Shown: positions 1 to 6,142 of the stretch, one piece after another
How the letters are laid out: every line of letters begins with the position of its first letter
How positions within the stretch are numbered: position 1 is the first letter of the stretch
NCBI GenBank assembly: GCA_900546255.1
Contig: URCB01000061.1
Location: forward strand, 1-10,290
DNA: 10,290 bases
Direction of reading: 5' to 3'
Source of the DNA: an uncultured Eubacteriales bacterium
GTDB lineage: Bacteria; Bacillota; Clostridia; Oscillospirales; Oscillospiraceae
Program-made: the position numbers and the translations under genes
The notes under the pieces: generated by a model
What the model was told of the DNA's origin: nothing
The model's database searches: none
The model's input: the letters and a program-made list of their open reading frames with translations, nothing else

Positions 1-7
1 ATAAAGT

Positions 8-412
8 TTAGCGCTTGCTGAACTGCGGAGCGCGACGGGCAGCCTTGAGGCCGTATTTCTTTCTCTCCTTCATTCTGGGGTCGCGGGTGAGGAAGCCGGC
101 GGCCTTCAGGACGGGGCGGAACTCTGCGTTCATCTCCAGCAGAGCGCGGCTGATGCCGTGGCGAATGGCGCCGGCCTGGCCGGTGACGCCGCCGCCGGAG
201 ACGGTGGCCACGATGTCCACCTTGCCCAGGGTGTCGGTGGTGTCCAGGGGCTGGCGGACGATGAGCTTCAGGGTCTCCAGGCCGAAGTAATCGTCGATGT
301 CACGGCCGTTGATGGTGATGGCGCCGGTGCCGTTGGGGAACAGGCGCACCCGGGCCACGGAGGACTTCCGGCGGCCGGTGCCGTAGTGGTAAGGCTTCTT
401 GCTCTTATACAT
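8..412 (-). CDS. rpsI: 30S ribosomal protein S9 (uS9)
   Basis: This encodes a 134-residue protein of the S9 family, a small-subunit protein whose basic C-terminal tail reaches toward the P-site tRNA. Diagnostic features are the N-terminal [12 protein letters not shown] (residues 11-22), the central [19 protein letters not shown] (73-91) and the lysine/arginine-rich tail [29 protein letters not shown] ending at 134; length matches the family's usual ~130. The ATG at 412 was chosen over an upstream in-frame GTG at 442 because AAGGAGGAG lies 8 nt before it and overlaps the rplM stop codon. Only 14 bp separate it from rplM, so the two are co-transcribed and probably translationally coupled, the usual L13-S9 order in bacteria. 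No terminator is visible because the window ends 7 bp after the stop. Confidence 0.97.
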   Translation of the reverse strand: MYKSKKPYHYGTGRRKSSVARVRLFPNGTGAITINGRDIDDYFGLETLKLIVRQPLDTTDTLGKVDIVATVSGGGVTGQAGAIRHGISRALLEMNAEFRPVLKAAGFLTRDPRMKERKKYGLKAARRAPQFSKR

Positions 413-426
413 AGTCTCGCTCCTCC

Positions 427-858
427 TTATTCTGCGGCCCACAGTTCGGGCTTCTGTGCGGCGTGGATATGCTCGGGGCCGCGGAAAACTTTCAGGCGGG
501 TCAGGGAATCCTTGGTGATGATGTTCCGGGGCATCATGCCGCGGACGGCCAGCTTCATGGCCAGCTCAGGCTTCTCCTGCATGAGCTTACGGTACTTAGT
601 TTCCTTCAGACCGCCCACATAGCCGGAGTGGGTGCGGTAAAACTTCTGATCCAGCTTCTTGCCGGTGAGGACTGCCTTCTCCGCGTTGATGACGATGACG
701 AAGTCCCCGCAGTCGGCGTGGGGGGTGTATTCGGGCTTGTGCTTGCCCCGCAGCAGGGTGGCTGCCACGGTAGCGGTTTTCCCGAGGGGCTTGCCAGCGG
801 CGTCAAGGATGTACCACTTGCGCACGATGTTGCCCTTGTTTGCCATAAAAGTGGACAT
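427..858 (-). CDS. rplM: 50S ribosomal protein L13 (uL13)
   Basis: This encodes a 143-residue L13, an early-assembling large-subunit protein. Family signatures are [17 protein letters not shown] (13-29), [29 protein letters not shown] core (36-59), [23 protein letters not shown] (63-85) and [18 protein letters not shown] (121-138). The start at 858 is favoured because GGAGG at 868-872 sits 9 nt upstream; the internal ATG at 846 has no ribosome binding site, and MSTFMAN-like starts are known in clostridial L13. It is the first gene of the rplM-rpsI operon, with a fully consensus promoter and a structured leader upstream. One departure: position 27-28 reads GKT where many L13 proteins have GRL/GRV. 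Confidence 0.97.
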   Translation of the reverse strand: MSTFMANKGNIVRKWYILDAAGKPLGKTATVAATLLRGKHKPEYTPHADCGDFVIVINAEKAVLTGKKLDQKFYRTHSGYVGGLKETKYRKLMQEKPELAMKLAVRGMMPRNIITKDSLTRLKVFRGPEHIHAAQKPELWAAE

Positions 859-993
859 AGGGTCGAACCTCCAATTTCAGTATTGCTTCCGATTTCCTAA
901 TATGGTAAGGAGGGCCGGTGGCTTCTCCCGCTTTACAAAGGGAACCCTTCTCCCTTATAATGCTGGAGAAACCACAGGCCGGGATTTTGAGCA
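859..993 (-). ncRNA. structured 5' leader of rplM-rpsI (candidate L13-type leader)
   Basis: About 135 nt separate the predicted transcription start (~993) from the rplM ATG. In the transcript, a 16-nt arm at 980-965 pairs with an arm at 928-913: 14 Watson-Crick pairs, one G-U wobble and one U-C mismatch. The enclosed loop holds a smaller AAGGG/CCCTT hairpin. Rfam describes an L13 leader in low-GC Firmicutes thought to mediate autoregulation; here the position and architecture fit, but I cannot confirm the family by covariance. The SD GGAGG (868-872) lies downstream of the long stem, so control could act on transcription elongation or on translation. Confidence 0.6.
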
Positions 994-999
994 GGCTAC

Positions 1000-1028
1000 A
1001 TTATAATACGGCAAACCAGCCCTGTCAA
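1000..1028 (-). promoter_or_regulatory. consensus sigma-A promoter for rplM-rpsI
   Basis: On the minus strand the -35 TTGACA (1028-1023) and -10 TATAAT (1005-1000) both match consensus exactly and are separated by the ideal 17 bp. Transcription should start near 993. This is the strongest promoter in the window, as expected for a ribosomal protein operon. Confidence 0.93.
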
Positions 1029-1036
1029 CGGTTTTT

Positions 1037-1058
1037 CGGGATTTTTTAATTTATCCCG
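1037..1058. repeat. inverted repeat in the rplM/ttcA divergent region
   Basis: CGGGAT at 1037-1042 and ATCCCG at 1053-1058 form a 6-bp inverted repeat with a 10-nt AT-only spacer, just upstream of the rplM -35 element. There is no T tract on the 3' side of either strand, so it is not a canonical terminator; an operator is possible but unproven. Confidence 0.35.
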
Positions 1059-1078
1059 GGAAGAACTCTTGTTTTCTC

Positions 1079-1109
1079 TCGAAATCTCTTTCGATCTCTT
1101 GAAATCTCA
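1079..1109. repeat. three imperfect 10-11-bp tandem units upstream of ttcA
   Basis: TCGAAATCTCT (1079-1089), TTCGATCTCT (1090-1099) and TGAAATCTCA (1100-1109) follow head to tail. The spacing is close to one helical turn, in an otherwise pyrimidine-rich AT region ahead of the ttcA ribosome binding site. I see no good -35/-10 pair here. Confidence 0.35.
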
Positions 1110-1150
1110 TACCTCAATTTCATTTTTTGTGCGCAAGGAGTGTACCAGCC

Positions 1151-1891
1151 ATGCAGAAAATCCTCAGTCTCCTCCGCCGGTGCGTGGAGGATTACCAGAT
1201 GATTGCCCCCGGAGAGCGGGTGGCGGTGGGGGTGTCCGGGGGGAAGGACTCCCTCCTCCTCCTGGCCGGGCTGGCCCGGCTGGCCCGGTTCTACCCCGGG
1301 GGGTTCTCGGTGGAGGCCTTCACCGTGGACATGGGCATCCCGGGGATGGACCTGTCCCCCGTGGCGGACTGGTGCCGGCGGGAGGGCATCCCCTTCCACC
1401 GGATCCCCACCCAGATGTACCACGTGATCTTTGAGACCCGGCAGGAGAAGAACCCCTGCGCCCTGTGCGCCAAGATGCGCCGGGGCTCCCTCCACACCGC
1501 CCTGCGGGAGGCGGGCATCCGCAAGGTGGCCCTGGGCCACCACTACGACGACGCGGTGGAGACCTTCTTCCTGTCCCTGTTCTACGAGGGGCGGCTGTCC
1601 TGCTTCCACCCGGTGACCTACCTGGACCGGATGGACATCACCCAGATCCGCCCCCTGCTCTACGTCAGCGAGGCCATGGTCCGGGAGGCCGCCCAGCGCC
1701 TCCGGCTGCCGGTGGTCCACAACCCCTGCCCCGCCGACGGGGCCACCAAGCGCCAGGAGGTGAAGGACCTCATCGCCGGCCTGGAGGGGCAGTACCCCAA
1801 GCTGAAGGAGTACACCTTCGCCGCCATGCAGCGCCTGCCCCTGCCGGGGTGGGCGGTGGAGGACCTGCGGCGGCGGCCTAGGACGGAGTGA
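1151..1891 (+). CDS. ttcA: TtcA-family tRNA 2-thiocytidine(32) sulfurtransferase
   Basis: This encodes a 246-residue cytoplasmic PP-loop ATPase. It carries the adenylating SGGKDS loop (29-34), the CALC pair (C103, C106) and a third cysteine in NPCP (C193). In E. coli TtcA the equivalent three cysteines hold the [4Fe-4S] cluster needed to thiolate C32 of certain tRNAs. The GHHYDDAVETFF motif (129-140) is also typical. The ATG at 1151 has AAGGAG 10 nt upstream (1135-1140), whereas the in-frame TTG at 1127 has none. It is transcribed divergently from rplM and followed by a separate unit. At 246 residues it is shorter than E. coli TtcA (~310) but in the range of the clostridial TtcA/TtuA-like group, so the exact tRNA position modified is inferred. 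Confidence 0.88.
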   Translation: MQKILSLLRRCVEDYQMIAPGERVAVGVSGGKDSLLLLAGLARLARFYPGGFSVEAFTVDMGIPGMDLSPVADWCRREGIPFHRIPTQMYHVIFETRQEKNPCALCAKMRRGSLHTALREAGIRKVALGHHYDDAVETFFLSLFYEGRLSCFHPVTYLDRMDITQIRPLLYVSEAMVREAAQRLRLPVVHNPCPADGATKRQEVKDLIAGLEGQYPKLKEYTFAAMQRLPLPGWAVEDLRRRPRTE

Positions 1892-1911
1892 GGGACCCCT
1901 GTCATCCCTCA
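1889..1911 (+). terminator. possible weak hairpin after ttcA
   Basis: TGAGGGA (1889-1895, overlapping the ttcA stop) and TCCCTCA (1905-1911) form a perfect 7-bp stem with a 9-nt loop. It is followed by a poor U tract (ACGGTTCCCTTTT), so termination efficiency is doubtful. Confidence 0.35.
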
Positions 1912-1935
1912 ACGGTTCCCTTTTCCGGATATTTC

Positions 1936-1944
1936 TGCTATACT
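1936..1944 (+). promoter_or_regulatory. extended -10 promoter for the sigma-factor operon
   Basis: TGCTATACT gives an extended -10 (TGn plus TATACT, 5 of 6 to consensus), 32 bp before the sigma-factor ATG. The -35 position 17 bp upstream (TTCCCT, 1916-1921) is weak, as is common with extended -10 promoters. No obvious ECF-type -35 (GGAAC) is seen, so autoregulation by its own sigma factor is not supported by sequence. Confidence 0.55.
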
Positions 1945-1976
1945 AGCCTTAGAAACCCAAAAGGGAGGGTCTGCCC

Positions 1977-2570
1977 ATGTCCACGCCCCGCAAGCCCCTG
2001 GGTGAGGCAGAGTTCAACCAACTCTTCCACACCTACCACAAGCCCGTGTTTCTCTATCTGCGCACCCTGCTGGCCCGGCGCGGCCACCCGCCGGACCCCC
2101 ACCTGGTGGAGGACCTGACCCAGGAGGCCTTCACCATCCTGTGGGAAAAGCAGGAGAGCTTCCTGGCCAGCCCCAACCCCATCGGCTGGCTGTACGTCAC
2201 TGCTGCCAACTTGGCCCGGAACCAGCTGCGCACCCAACAGCGGTGGGCCGCCTGCCTGGCCCAGGTGGATCCGGAATTTTTGGAGGCCCAGCCCGACCCC
2301 CGCCCCCTGGAGGCGGGCCTGCTGAACCTGGAAGGCGTGGTGGCTCCGGAGGAGCTGGACCTGCTCCGCCGGGTTTACCTGGAGGGGTACAGCTATGAGG
2401 AGCTGGCCCAGGAACTGGGGACCAAGCCAAACACCTTGGCCTCCCGGGTGAGCCGGATCAAGGCCAAGTTCCGAAAAAATTTCCCGGATTCGGAACATTT
2501 TTTGCAGGATGGGTGCAAGGAATCCCGTCCCCCAGGACATAAAGAAGGTAGAGGAGGTTCTGAGCCATGA
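1977..2570 (+). CDS. ECF-type RNA polymerase sigma factor
   Basis: This encodes a 197-residue sigma-70 family protein with the two-domain ECF layout. The region 2 helix set spans about residues 12-88 and includes HLVEDLTQEAFTILW (42-56) and PIGWLYVTAANLARNQLR (68-85). Region 4, with its helix-turn-helix LEGYSYEELAQELGTKPNTLASRVSRIKAKFR, covers about 135-167. It should redirect RNA polymerase to a small set of promoters. GGAGG (1964-1968) lies 8 nt before the ATG. The last ~30 residues are a polar, glycine/proline-rich tail that looks unstructured. The stop overlaps the next start (ATGA at 2567-2570), so the two proteins are translationally coupled, the usual arrangement of a sigma factor and its membrane regulator. 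The signal sensed is unknown. Confidence 0.9.
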   Translation: MSTPRKPLGEAEFNQLFHTYHKPVFLYLRTLLARRGHPPDPHLVEDLTQEAFTILWEKQESFLASPNPIGWLYVTAANLARNQLRTQQRWAACLAQVDPEFLEAQPDPRPLEAGLLNLEGVVAPEELDLLRRVYLEGYSYEELAQELGTKPNTLASRVSRIKAKFRKNFPDSEHFLQDGCKESRPPGHKEGRGGSEP

Positions 2571-3508
2571 AAGATCCCAAAACGTTACTGGGAAACTACC
2601 CCGGGTTGGAACAGCTGACTACCCAGGAGCTGGAGGACCTGCTCCGGCAGGACTTTGCCGCCGGAGAGGGCCATTCCGACCCCGACCTGATTACTGCCAT
2701 TCTGGAGGTGATCGCCCAGCGGATTCCCGACGAGGCCCTGCCGGTGGACACAGACACCGCCTGGGCCAGCCTGCGGGCCCGCACCCTGGACAAACCCCAC
2801 GACCCGACCCCCACCGAGGAGGATCCCAAGGTGGTGCCCTTCCCCGACCCCAAGCCCCCCCGCCAGGAACCCCCCGCCAAAAGCCGGCGGCCCCGGCGGC
2901 CATGGGTGGTGGCGGCGGTGGTGTGCCTGTTGGTCTGCCTGCTGGCCGTCCCGGTGCAGGGGCAGAGCTTGCTGGAAACCCTGGTCACCTGGACCGGCAG
3001 CACCTTCTCCTTCCTGCCCCAGGAGGGCACCGGCGAGGAACCTGCCACCCTCCCCTCCCTGGCCGACCCAGACTTCTCCTCCCGGGAGGCGTTTGCGGAT
3101 GACGAGGCCTACAGCGAAACAGTATACCCGCAAGTGCAGGCGGCTGTGGCCAGCCTCACAGACCGGCCGGTGCTGCCCACCTGGTACCCAGAGGGAAGCC
3201 TGCTGACCCGGGTGGAGGAGAACCCCATGGATGATGGGTATATGCTCTTGGCCGCCTTTTCTCTGAATGGGGAGGAATTTCATATTTGTGTCACCGTTTA
3301 TAACACTGAGGAAGAAATGGACGTCCGGAACTACGAGAAAAACGAAGGTATGCCGGACGAATACCCCGTCCATGGCATCACCCACTACATCATGGGGAAC
3401 ATGGCACGCAACGTTGCAATTTGGAGAAATGGAAACGTCGAGTGCAGCATCCAGGGCTTCCTGACGGTGGACCAACTCGAGCAAATGATCGACTCAATTT
3501 ATGCATAG
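2567..3508 (+). CDS. membrane-anchored probable anti-sigma factor with DUF4367-like C-terminus
   Basis: This encodes a 313-residue protein with an acidic cytoplasmic N-terminus (1-~85), a proline-rich basic linker (~86-111, ending KSRRPRRP), a single transmembrane helix (~112-130) and a large extracytoplasmic part. The ending YIMGNMARNVAIWRNGNVECSIQGFLTVDQLEQMIDSIY resembles the DUF4367 domain often found outside the membrane in clostridial sigma-factor partners. Topology plus the 4-bp overlap with the sigma gene suggest that the N-terminus holds the sigma factor and the outer part senses the envelope or a ligand; I see no zinc-binding HxxxCxxC anti-sigma motif. GAGGAGG (2551-2557) lies 9 nt before the ATG. 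Codons become less GC-rich after about 3230, within the C-terminal domain. Confidence 0.75.
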   Translation: MKDPKTLLGNYPGLEQLTTQELEDLLRQDFAAGEGHSDPDLITAILEVIAQRIPDEALPVDTDTAWASLRARTLDKPHDPTPTEEDPKVVPFPDPKPPRQEPPAKSRRPRRPWVVAAVVCLLVCLLAVPVQGQSLLETLVTWTGSTFSFLPQEGTGEEPATLPSLADPDFSSREAFADDEAYSETVYPQVQAAVASLTDRPVLPTWYPEGSLLTRVEENPMDDGYMLLAAFSLNGEEFHICVTVYNTEEEMDVRNYEKNEGMPDEYPVHGITHYIMGNMARNVAIWRNGNVECSIQGFLTVDQLEQMIDSIYA

Positions 3509-3524
3509 GAGGCGCAGCAGTACT

Positions 3525-3950
3525 ATGAAACGTATCGGAACCAAGACCCTCACCCTTTTTCTCTGTCTGACCTTGGTATTCAGCGCAGCACTCTCTGCCA
3601 GCGCCCGGGCCAGTGACTACTTTTCAGACACCAGTGTTTCTGCCACAAAATCTGGCAGTGGATCCCTGCGCGTTAAACTCGATGTCACCGCCATTGGGAC
3701 TATGCGGGAACTGGGGGCCAGCGAGATCATCGTATACGAAAAGCAATCCAACGGCACCTATCAGGATGTATTCACCTTCAAGCGGGACAAATATCCCACG
3801 CTCGTCACCAAAAACCGCAGCTCTTACGTCACCTATGTGACCTACCCCGGAACCCCCGGCAAAACCTATTACGTCACCGCCCACTGCTACGCCGCCAACG
3901 CCAGCGGGTCTCAGTACACCTGGGCCGGGTCCTCTGCCGTGACTGTGTAA
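3525..3950 (+). CDS. small secreted protein, third gene of the sigma operon
   Basis: This encodes 141 residues. The first ~29 form a classic signal peptide: basic MKRIGTK, a hydrophobic stretch at 8-24, and an ASARA cleavage region (after 27 or 29). The mature ~112 residues are Ser/Thr/Tyr-rich with alternating hydrophobic positions (SLRVKLDVTAIGTMRELGASEIIVYEK, YVTYVTYPGTPGKTYYVTAHCYA), suggesting a beta-sandwich. It resembles a group of small exported clostridial proteins that I associate, unverified, with DUF6147. The ATG at 3525 was chosen over the 3501 reading because AGGAGG at 3507-3512, overlapping the upstream stop, serves it at 12 nt and because the signal peptide starts there. It directly follows the anti-sigma gene and ends in a strong terminator, so it is probably co-expressed with the sigma system; whether as effector or ligand is unknown. 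Confidence 0.8.
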   Translation: MKRIGTKTLTLFLCLTLVFSAALSASARASDYFSDTSVSATKSGSGSLRVKLDVTAIGTMRELGASEIIVYEKQSNGTYQDVFTFKRDKYPTLVTKNRSSYVTYVTYPGTPGKTYYVTAHCYAANASGSQYTWAGSSAVTV

Positions 3951-3978
3951 CCCTTTCTCCATGGATCCTCCTATTCTT

Positions 3979-4015
3979 TTTTCGGGTGCGAAATGCCGCA
4001 CCCGAAAATTTTTTT
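3979..4015 (+). terminator. intrinsic terminator of the sigma operon
   Basis: The 12-nt arms TTTTCGGGTGCG (3979-3990) and CGCACCCGAAAA (3997-4008) pair perfectly around a 6-nt loop and run straight into seven Ts, then A and seven more Ts. This is a textbook Rho-independent terminator for the + strand. Confidence 0.95.
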
Positions 4016-4023
4016 ATTTTTTT

Positions 4024-4132
4024 CGTCATGGGATGCAAAGATTGGGCGGTGCCAAGACATGTAATAAGTAGAAGGGACACAGAAACCCGGTGAGCCTGCG
4101 GTGACGCAGAGAAGGGAAAGGAGGAGGTGCCT
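4024..4132 (+). other. unexplained, possibly structured region with GNRA hairpin
   Basis: No gene lies between the terminator and the mini-ORF. The stretch holds CTGCG-GTGA-CGCAG (4096-4109), a 5-bp stem closed by a GNRA tetraloop. It also holds GGG/CCC pairing across 4074-4088 and a short GGCGGTGCC element (4045-4053). Compact helices right before a strong Shine-Dalgarno suggest a leader RNA, but I could not fit it to a known riboswitch. No convincing promoter is visible. Confidence 0.35.
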
Positions 4133-4147
4133 ATGCGTGTCGAGTAG
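4133..4147 (+). CDS. five-codon mini-ORF (MRVE-stop), possible leader peptide
   Basis: A very strong ribosome binding site, AAAGGAGGAGG (4117-4127), sits 5 nt before ATG CGT GTC GAG TAG. It would translate only four residues before stopping, 49 nt ahead of the next ORF start. It could be a leader peptide controlling the 46-residue ORF, or the leftover start of a broken gene. Nothing in the sequence decides between these. Confidence 0.3.
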   Translation: MRVE

Positions 4148-4196
4148 CATTCCCACCACCCATACAACACAAACTGAAAAGGAGGCTCTCCCAAAA

Positions 4197-4337
4197 ATGA
4201 GAATTGACGGGCATCCGAATAACGATAGTTTTAATTTCTATCGGAAATACACCGGAACCTATTATTTCGGTAAAAACTATAGTGGAACTGTTTATCACGC
4301 AGCTCCTTTCTACGAAGCCCGTATTACGCAGAGCTGA
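4197..4337 (+). CDS. 46-residue aromatic-rich orphan protein
   Basis: This small ORF is preceded by AAAAGGAGG, ending 10-11 nt before the ATG at 4197, so it is probably translated. The product has 11 Phe/Tyr in 46 residues (e.g. FNFYRKYTGTYYFGKNYSG), with no signal peptide, transmembrane helix or cysteine. Its base composition is clearly more AT-rich than its neighbours, and codons such as AGA, ATT and TTT are common, unlike the GC-ending codons elsewhere. It may be an acquired gene or the C-terminal remnant of a beta-rich secreted protein. I do not recognise a family. Confidence 0.5.
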   Translation: MRIDGHPNNDSFNFYRKYTGTYYFGKNYSGTVYHAAPFYEARITQS

Positions 4338-4375
4338 TCAAACCAAACTTTTTCTCTTATCAATGTGATCGTTAA

Positions 4376-4388
4376 GGCGCTTAGCGCC
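4376..4388. repeat. 13-bp perfect palindrome GGCGCTTAGCGCC
   Basis: GGCGCT-T-AGCGCC is a perfect inverted repeat in the AT-rich gap between the orphan ORF and the gene at 4448. It has no T tract after it. A -10-like TATATT follows at 4408-4413 without a matching -35. The palindrome could be an operator or a weak terminator. Confidence 0.35.
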
Positions 4389-4447
4389 CCAACAATCATC
4401 CGCTCCCTATATTTTCCCCTTTCCCTTTGATAGAAAGGATGACTGCC

Positions 4448-4903
4448 ATGAACGCCAACAAAAAGAAGCTGACGGGGGTCCTCGTTGCTATCCTTCTTGT
4501 GATCCTCATCCTAGTAATCGCTTTATGGGTGGTCCCCTTCGCCCAGATGGCCAGCTACCGAGGCAGCGAGACCGTCCAGGCCCACGCCGCCCAGTTGGTG
4601 GCGGACTACGAGGCGGAAACCGGGGAAACCGTCTCTCAAGAGGATGTCTGCCGGGATATGGCTTACTTGGACCGTCTCTGGATCTATGAGGGCACCCTCC
4701 CCACAGAGATCACCGGCACCCGGGAAGGGCGTTTGGTCTACGCCATGCCGTTTACTGACACGGAGACCGAGTATATTGATGTCTACCGTACCGGCGGCGG
4801 CACCATTCATTACTTCGTCCAAAGCGACGATGGCATCGGCGAGAGCAGCCTAGAACTCAAACCCTGGGGCACTTTGTATGCAGACGGGATGAAAATTTCA
4901 TAA
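4448..4903 (+). CDS. small membrane-anchored protein of unknown function (151 aa)
   Basis: This encodes a short cytoplasmic MNANKKK, one long hydrophobic helix (~8-31) and a ~120-residue acidic extracytoplasmic part. The latter has a helical region (SETVQAHAAQLVADYEAETGE, ~40-60), then alternating strands ending in SLELKPWGTLYADGMKIS. The single soluble-domain cysteine (C68) is not at a lipobox. AAAGGA (4434-4439) is 8 nt before the ATG at 4448; the ATG at 4439 would overlap that ribosome binding site. It lies 23 bp before the next gene, which has the same layout, so they form a two-gene unit closed by the hairpin at 5471-5500. I do not recognise the family. Confidence 0.8.
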   Translation: MNANKKKLTGVLVAILLVILILVIALWVVPFAQMASYRGSETVQAHAAQLVADYEAETGETVSQEDVCRDMAYLDRLWIYEGTLPTEITGTREGRLVYAMPFTDTETEYIDVYRTGGGTIHYFVQSDDGIGESSLELKPWGTLYADGMKIS

Positions 4904-4926
4904 TCCCTAGAAAGGAGGCCCCTCCC

Positions 4927-5457
4927 ATGAAAAAGAAAGGCAAAATCATCCTCACCGTCGTCCTGGTTCTGGCCATTGCCGCGGTGGTGGCCGCCGTGGC
5001 CGCCTTCCGCCCCCAGCCGGTGCTGGACCCGGCTGGCACCTACGAGGTCCAGCGGGTGAACTACTGGCTGGAGGGGCCCAACCTGGAATGGGAGGGCTAC
5101 CTGCACACCATGCCCACCCCAGAGCAGGCCCAGGAGATTCTGGCCCTGCTGGAGGGGTATGAGAAACAGCTCTCCACCGACCGGCTGCCGCAGCGGCTGC
5201 TGCGCAACCTCCTGCCGGCCCAGTTCCAGTCCATGGAGGTCCAGCTGCCGGAGTGGCTCGAGGCGGCCATCTTTATCTGGGACCCGGAGAATCAGGACGA
5301 TTATTTTAACCTCATCCTGGGGAACGGCCACGTCCAGATCCGGGACGGGTACACCTATCTCCCCCCTTACTATGAGATTTCCAACGGCCAGCAGCTCTAC
5401 CAGGAACTGGACGCCATCCTGCACTTGGACCAGCGCATGGCCGAACTGCGAGACTGA
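4927..5457 (+). CDS. small membrane-anchored protein of unknown function (176 aa)
   Basis: The N-terminus MKKKGK followed by a hydrophobic helix (~7-27, rich in Val/Ala) indicates a signal anchor; there is no cysteine, so it is not a lipoprotein. The outside part opens with DPAGTYEVQRVNYWLEG (34-50). It then has a helical segment, TPEQAQEILALLEGYEKQLS (64-83), and a C-terminal strand/helix region ending LYQELDAILHLDQRMAELRD. This pattern, a short strand pair followed by a helix counting positions in EILxLL, is common in small clostridial exported domains of unknown role. AAAGGAGG (4911-4918) is 8 nt before the ATG. It is second in a unit with the gene at 4448. Confidence 0.82.
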   Translation: MKKKGKIILTVVLVLAIAAVVAAVAAFRPQPVLDPAGTYEVQRVNYWLEGPNLEWEGYLHTMPTPEQAQEILALLEGYEKQLSTDRLPQRLLRNLLPAQFQSMEVQLPEWLEAAIFIWDPENQDDYFNLILGNGHVQIRDGYTYLPPYYEISNGQQLYQELDAILHLDQRMAELRD

Positions 5458-5470
5458 CCCCATCCCCCTC

Positions 5471-5500
5471 CCGCCCCCGGCGCCCCCGCGCCGGGGGCGG
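5471..5500 (+). terminator. GC-rich hairpin, probable terminator
   Basis: CCGCCCCCGGCGC (5471-5483) pairs perfectly with 5488-5500 (13 bp) around a CCCC loop, 13 bp after the stop of the gene at 4927. The following CCCTCTTACTCCC is only moderately T-rich, so termination is likely but not certain. Its 3' arm starts the duplicated cassette. Confidence 0.65.
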
Positions 5501-5604
5501 CCCTCTTACTCCCTATTTATTACAAATTGTCAATAATTCGCCATATCCCCTTGCCATTTTTGTTCATTTCGTGTATCCTTTTCATGGAAGCCCCCGCCCC
5601 TTCG
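5488..5604 (+). repeat. regulatory cassette, copy 1
   Basis: This 117-bp segment matches 6131-6248 at about 91% by eye: 9 substitutions and one single-base indel. It contains the 3' arm of the GC hairpin, an AT-rich stretch, a promoter and the start of a leader. It lies directly before the gene at 5627. Confidence 0.9.
5551..5579 (+). promoter_or_regulatory. sigma-A-like promoter in cassette copy 1
   Basis: The -35 TTGCCA (5551-5556) and -10 TATCCT (5574-5579) are 17 bp apart. The arrangement is conserved in cassette copy 2, which supports function. It should drive the gene at 5627. Confidence 0.65.
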
Positions 5605-5626
5605 CCTGCCCGAAAGGAGGTGCCCC

Positions 5627-6082
5627 ATGCAAATCGCTAGACGCATATGCCTACCGTGGTGGTCCTTTCTCCTCATCTGCGCCGCCGCAATGGCGATCAC
5701 CGCCTTAGTGGTCTATGAGGCCACCACCGAACCGGAACCAGAGGCCCCGGTATCCTACTCCTTTCAGCCAGAGACCGGAGCGCTCACCTTCTACATCCCA
5801 GAGGGCTGGGAATTGCTGCGGGTCTTCACCGACGAGGGTGCCCTGACCATCCCCCCCTACCACCAAGACACCCGCTCCCTCACCATAGATCTGACGGAAT
5901 TGCCCGAGACCGGCGGCCGGGACCTGATTCACATCCAGTGCCTCCCGCCGGAAGAGGGGCTGCTCCCCTTCTCCTTCTTTGAGGTTCTTCGACAATCCAC
6001 AGGGGGAGAGTTCATTCTCTACTCCTCTCCGGACCAGCTGAACTGGACCTGGGAGTCGGTATTCTATCAGCCAACAACCTAG
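5627..6082 (+). CDS. small membrane-anchored protein of unknown function (151 aa)
   Basis: The N-terminus MQIARRICLPWW precedes a hydrophobic helix (~11-30) and a ~120-residue outside part. That part begins with a Glu/Pro linker (TTEPEPEAP, 33-41) and continues with alternating strands (VSYSFQPETGALTFYIPEGWELLRVFTDEGALTIPP), suggesting a small beta domain. The strand-turn pattern around ETGALTFYIPEGW recalls an Ig-like or carboxypeptidase-regulatory-like fold, but I cannot name a family. AAAGGAGGT (5613-5621) is 5 nt before the ATG. It has its own promoter in cassette copy 1 and is followed by the copy 2 hairpin, so it is probably monocistronic. Confidence 0.8.
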   Translation: MQIARRICLPWWSFLLICAAAMAITALVVYEATTEPEPEAPVSYSFQPETGALTFYIPEGWELLRVFTDEGALTIPPYHQDTRSLTIDLTELPETGGRDLIHIQCLPPEEGLLPFSFFEVLRQSTGGEFILYSSPDQLNWTWESVFYQPTT

Positions 6083-6114
6083 GCGGTCAAAGCCGCCGTG
6101 GAGGGCATCGACAT

Positions 6115-6142
6115 CGCCCCCGGCGCGGGTGCGCCGGGGGCG
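6115..6142 (+). terminator. GC-rich hairpin, probable terminator
   Basis: CGCCCCCGGCGC (6115-6126) pairs perfectly with 6131-6142 (12 bp) around a GGGT loop, followed by CCCTCTTACTCCCC. It is the counterpart of 5471-5500, with a different loop and 5' flank but an intact stem. A smaller GGCGG/CCGCC hairpin (6082-6097) lies just upstream, at the stop of the gene at 5627. Confidence 0.65.

Noticed and set aside
2585..3484. 299-codon minus-strand frame opposite the membrane partner gene
   Set aside because: It is a GC-rich shadow: the + strand frame has a transmembrane helix, translational coupling and a recognisable C-terminal domain.
4030..4130. Resemblance to cobalamin (GGTGCC...CCGGTGAG) and c-di-GMP-I (GGGATGCAAAG) riboswitches
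   Set aside because: Only scattered short matches occur. The B12 box, the order of conserved blocks and the GEMM tetraloop-receptor parts are missing, and downstream genes do not fit.
4101..4337. 78-residue reading of the orphan ORF from GTG 4101
   Set aside because: The upstream part lies in a hairpin loop and has no ribosome binding site at 4101. The ATG at 4197 has AAAAGGAGG before it.
5471..6142. GC hairpins considered as REP-type or attC-like elements
   Set aside because: They are only two, each directly after a stop codon, with a Y-rich 3' tail and part of the promoter cassette. Terminators explain them better, and no integrase or core-site consensus is seen.
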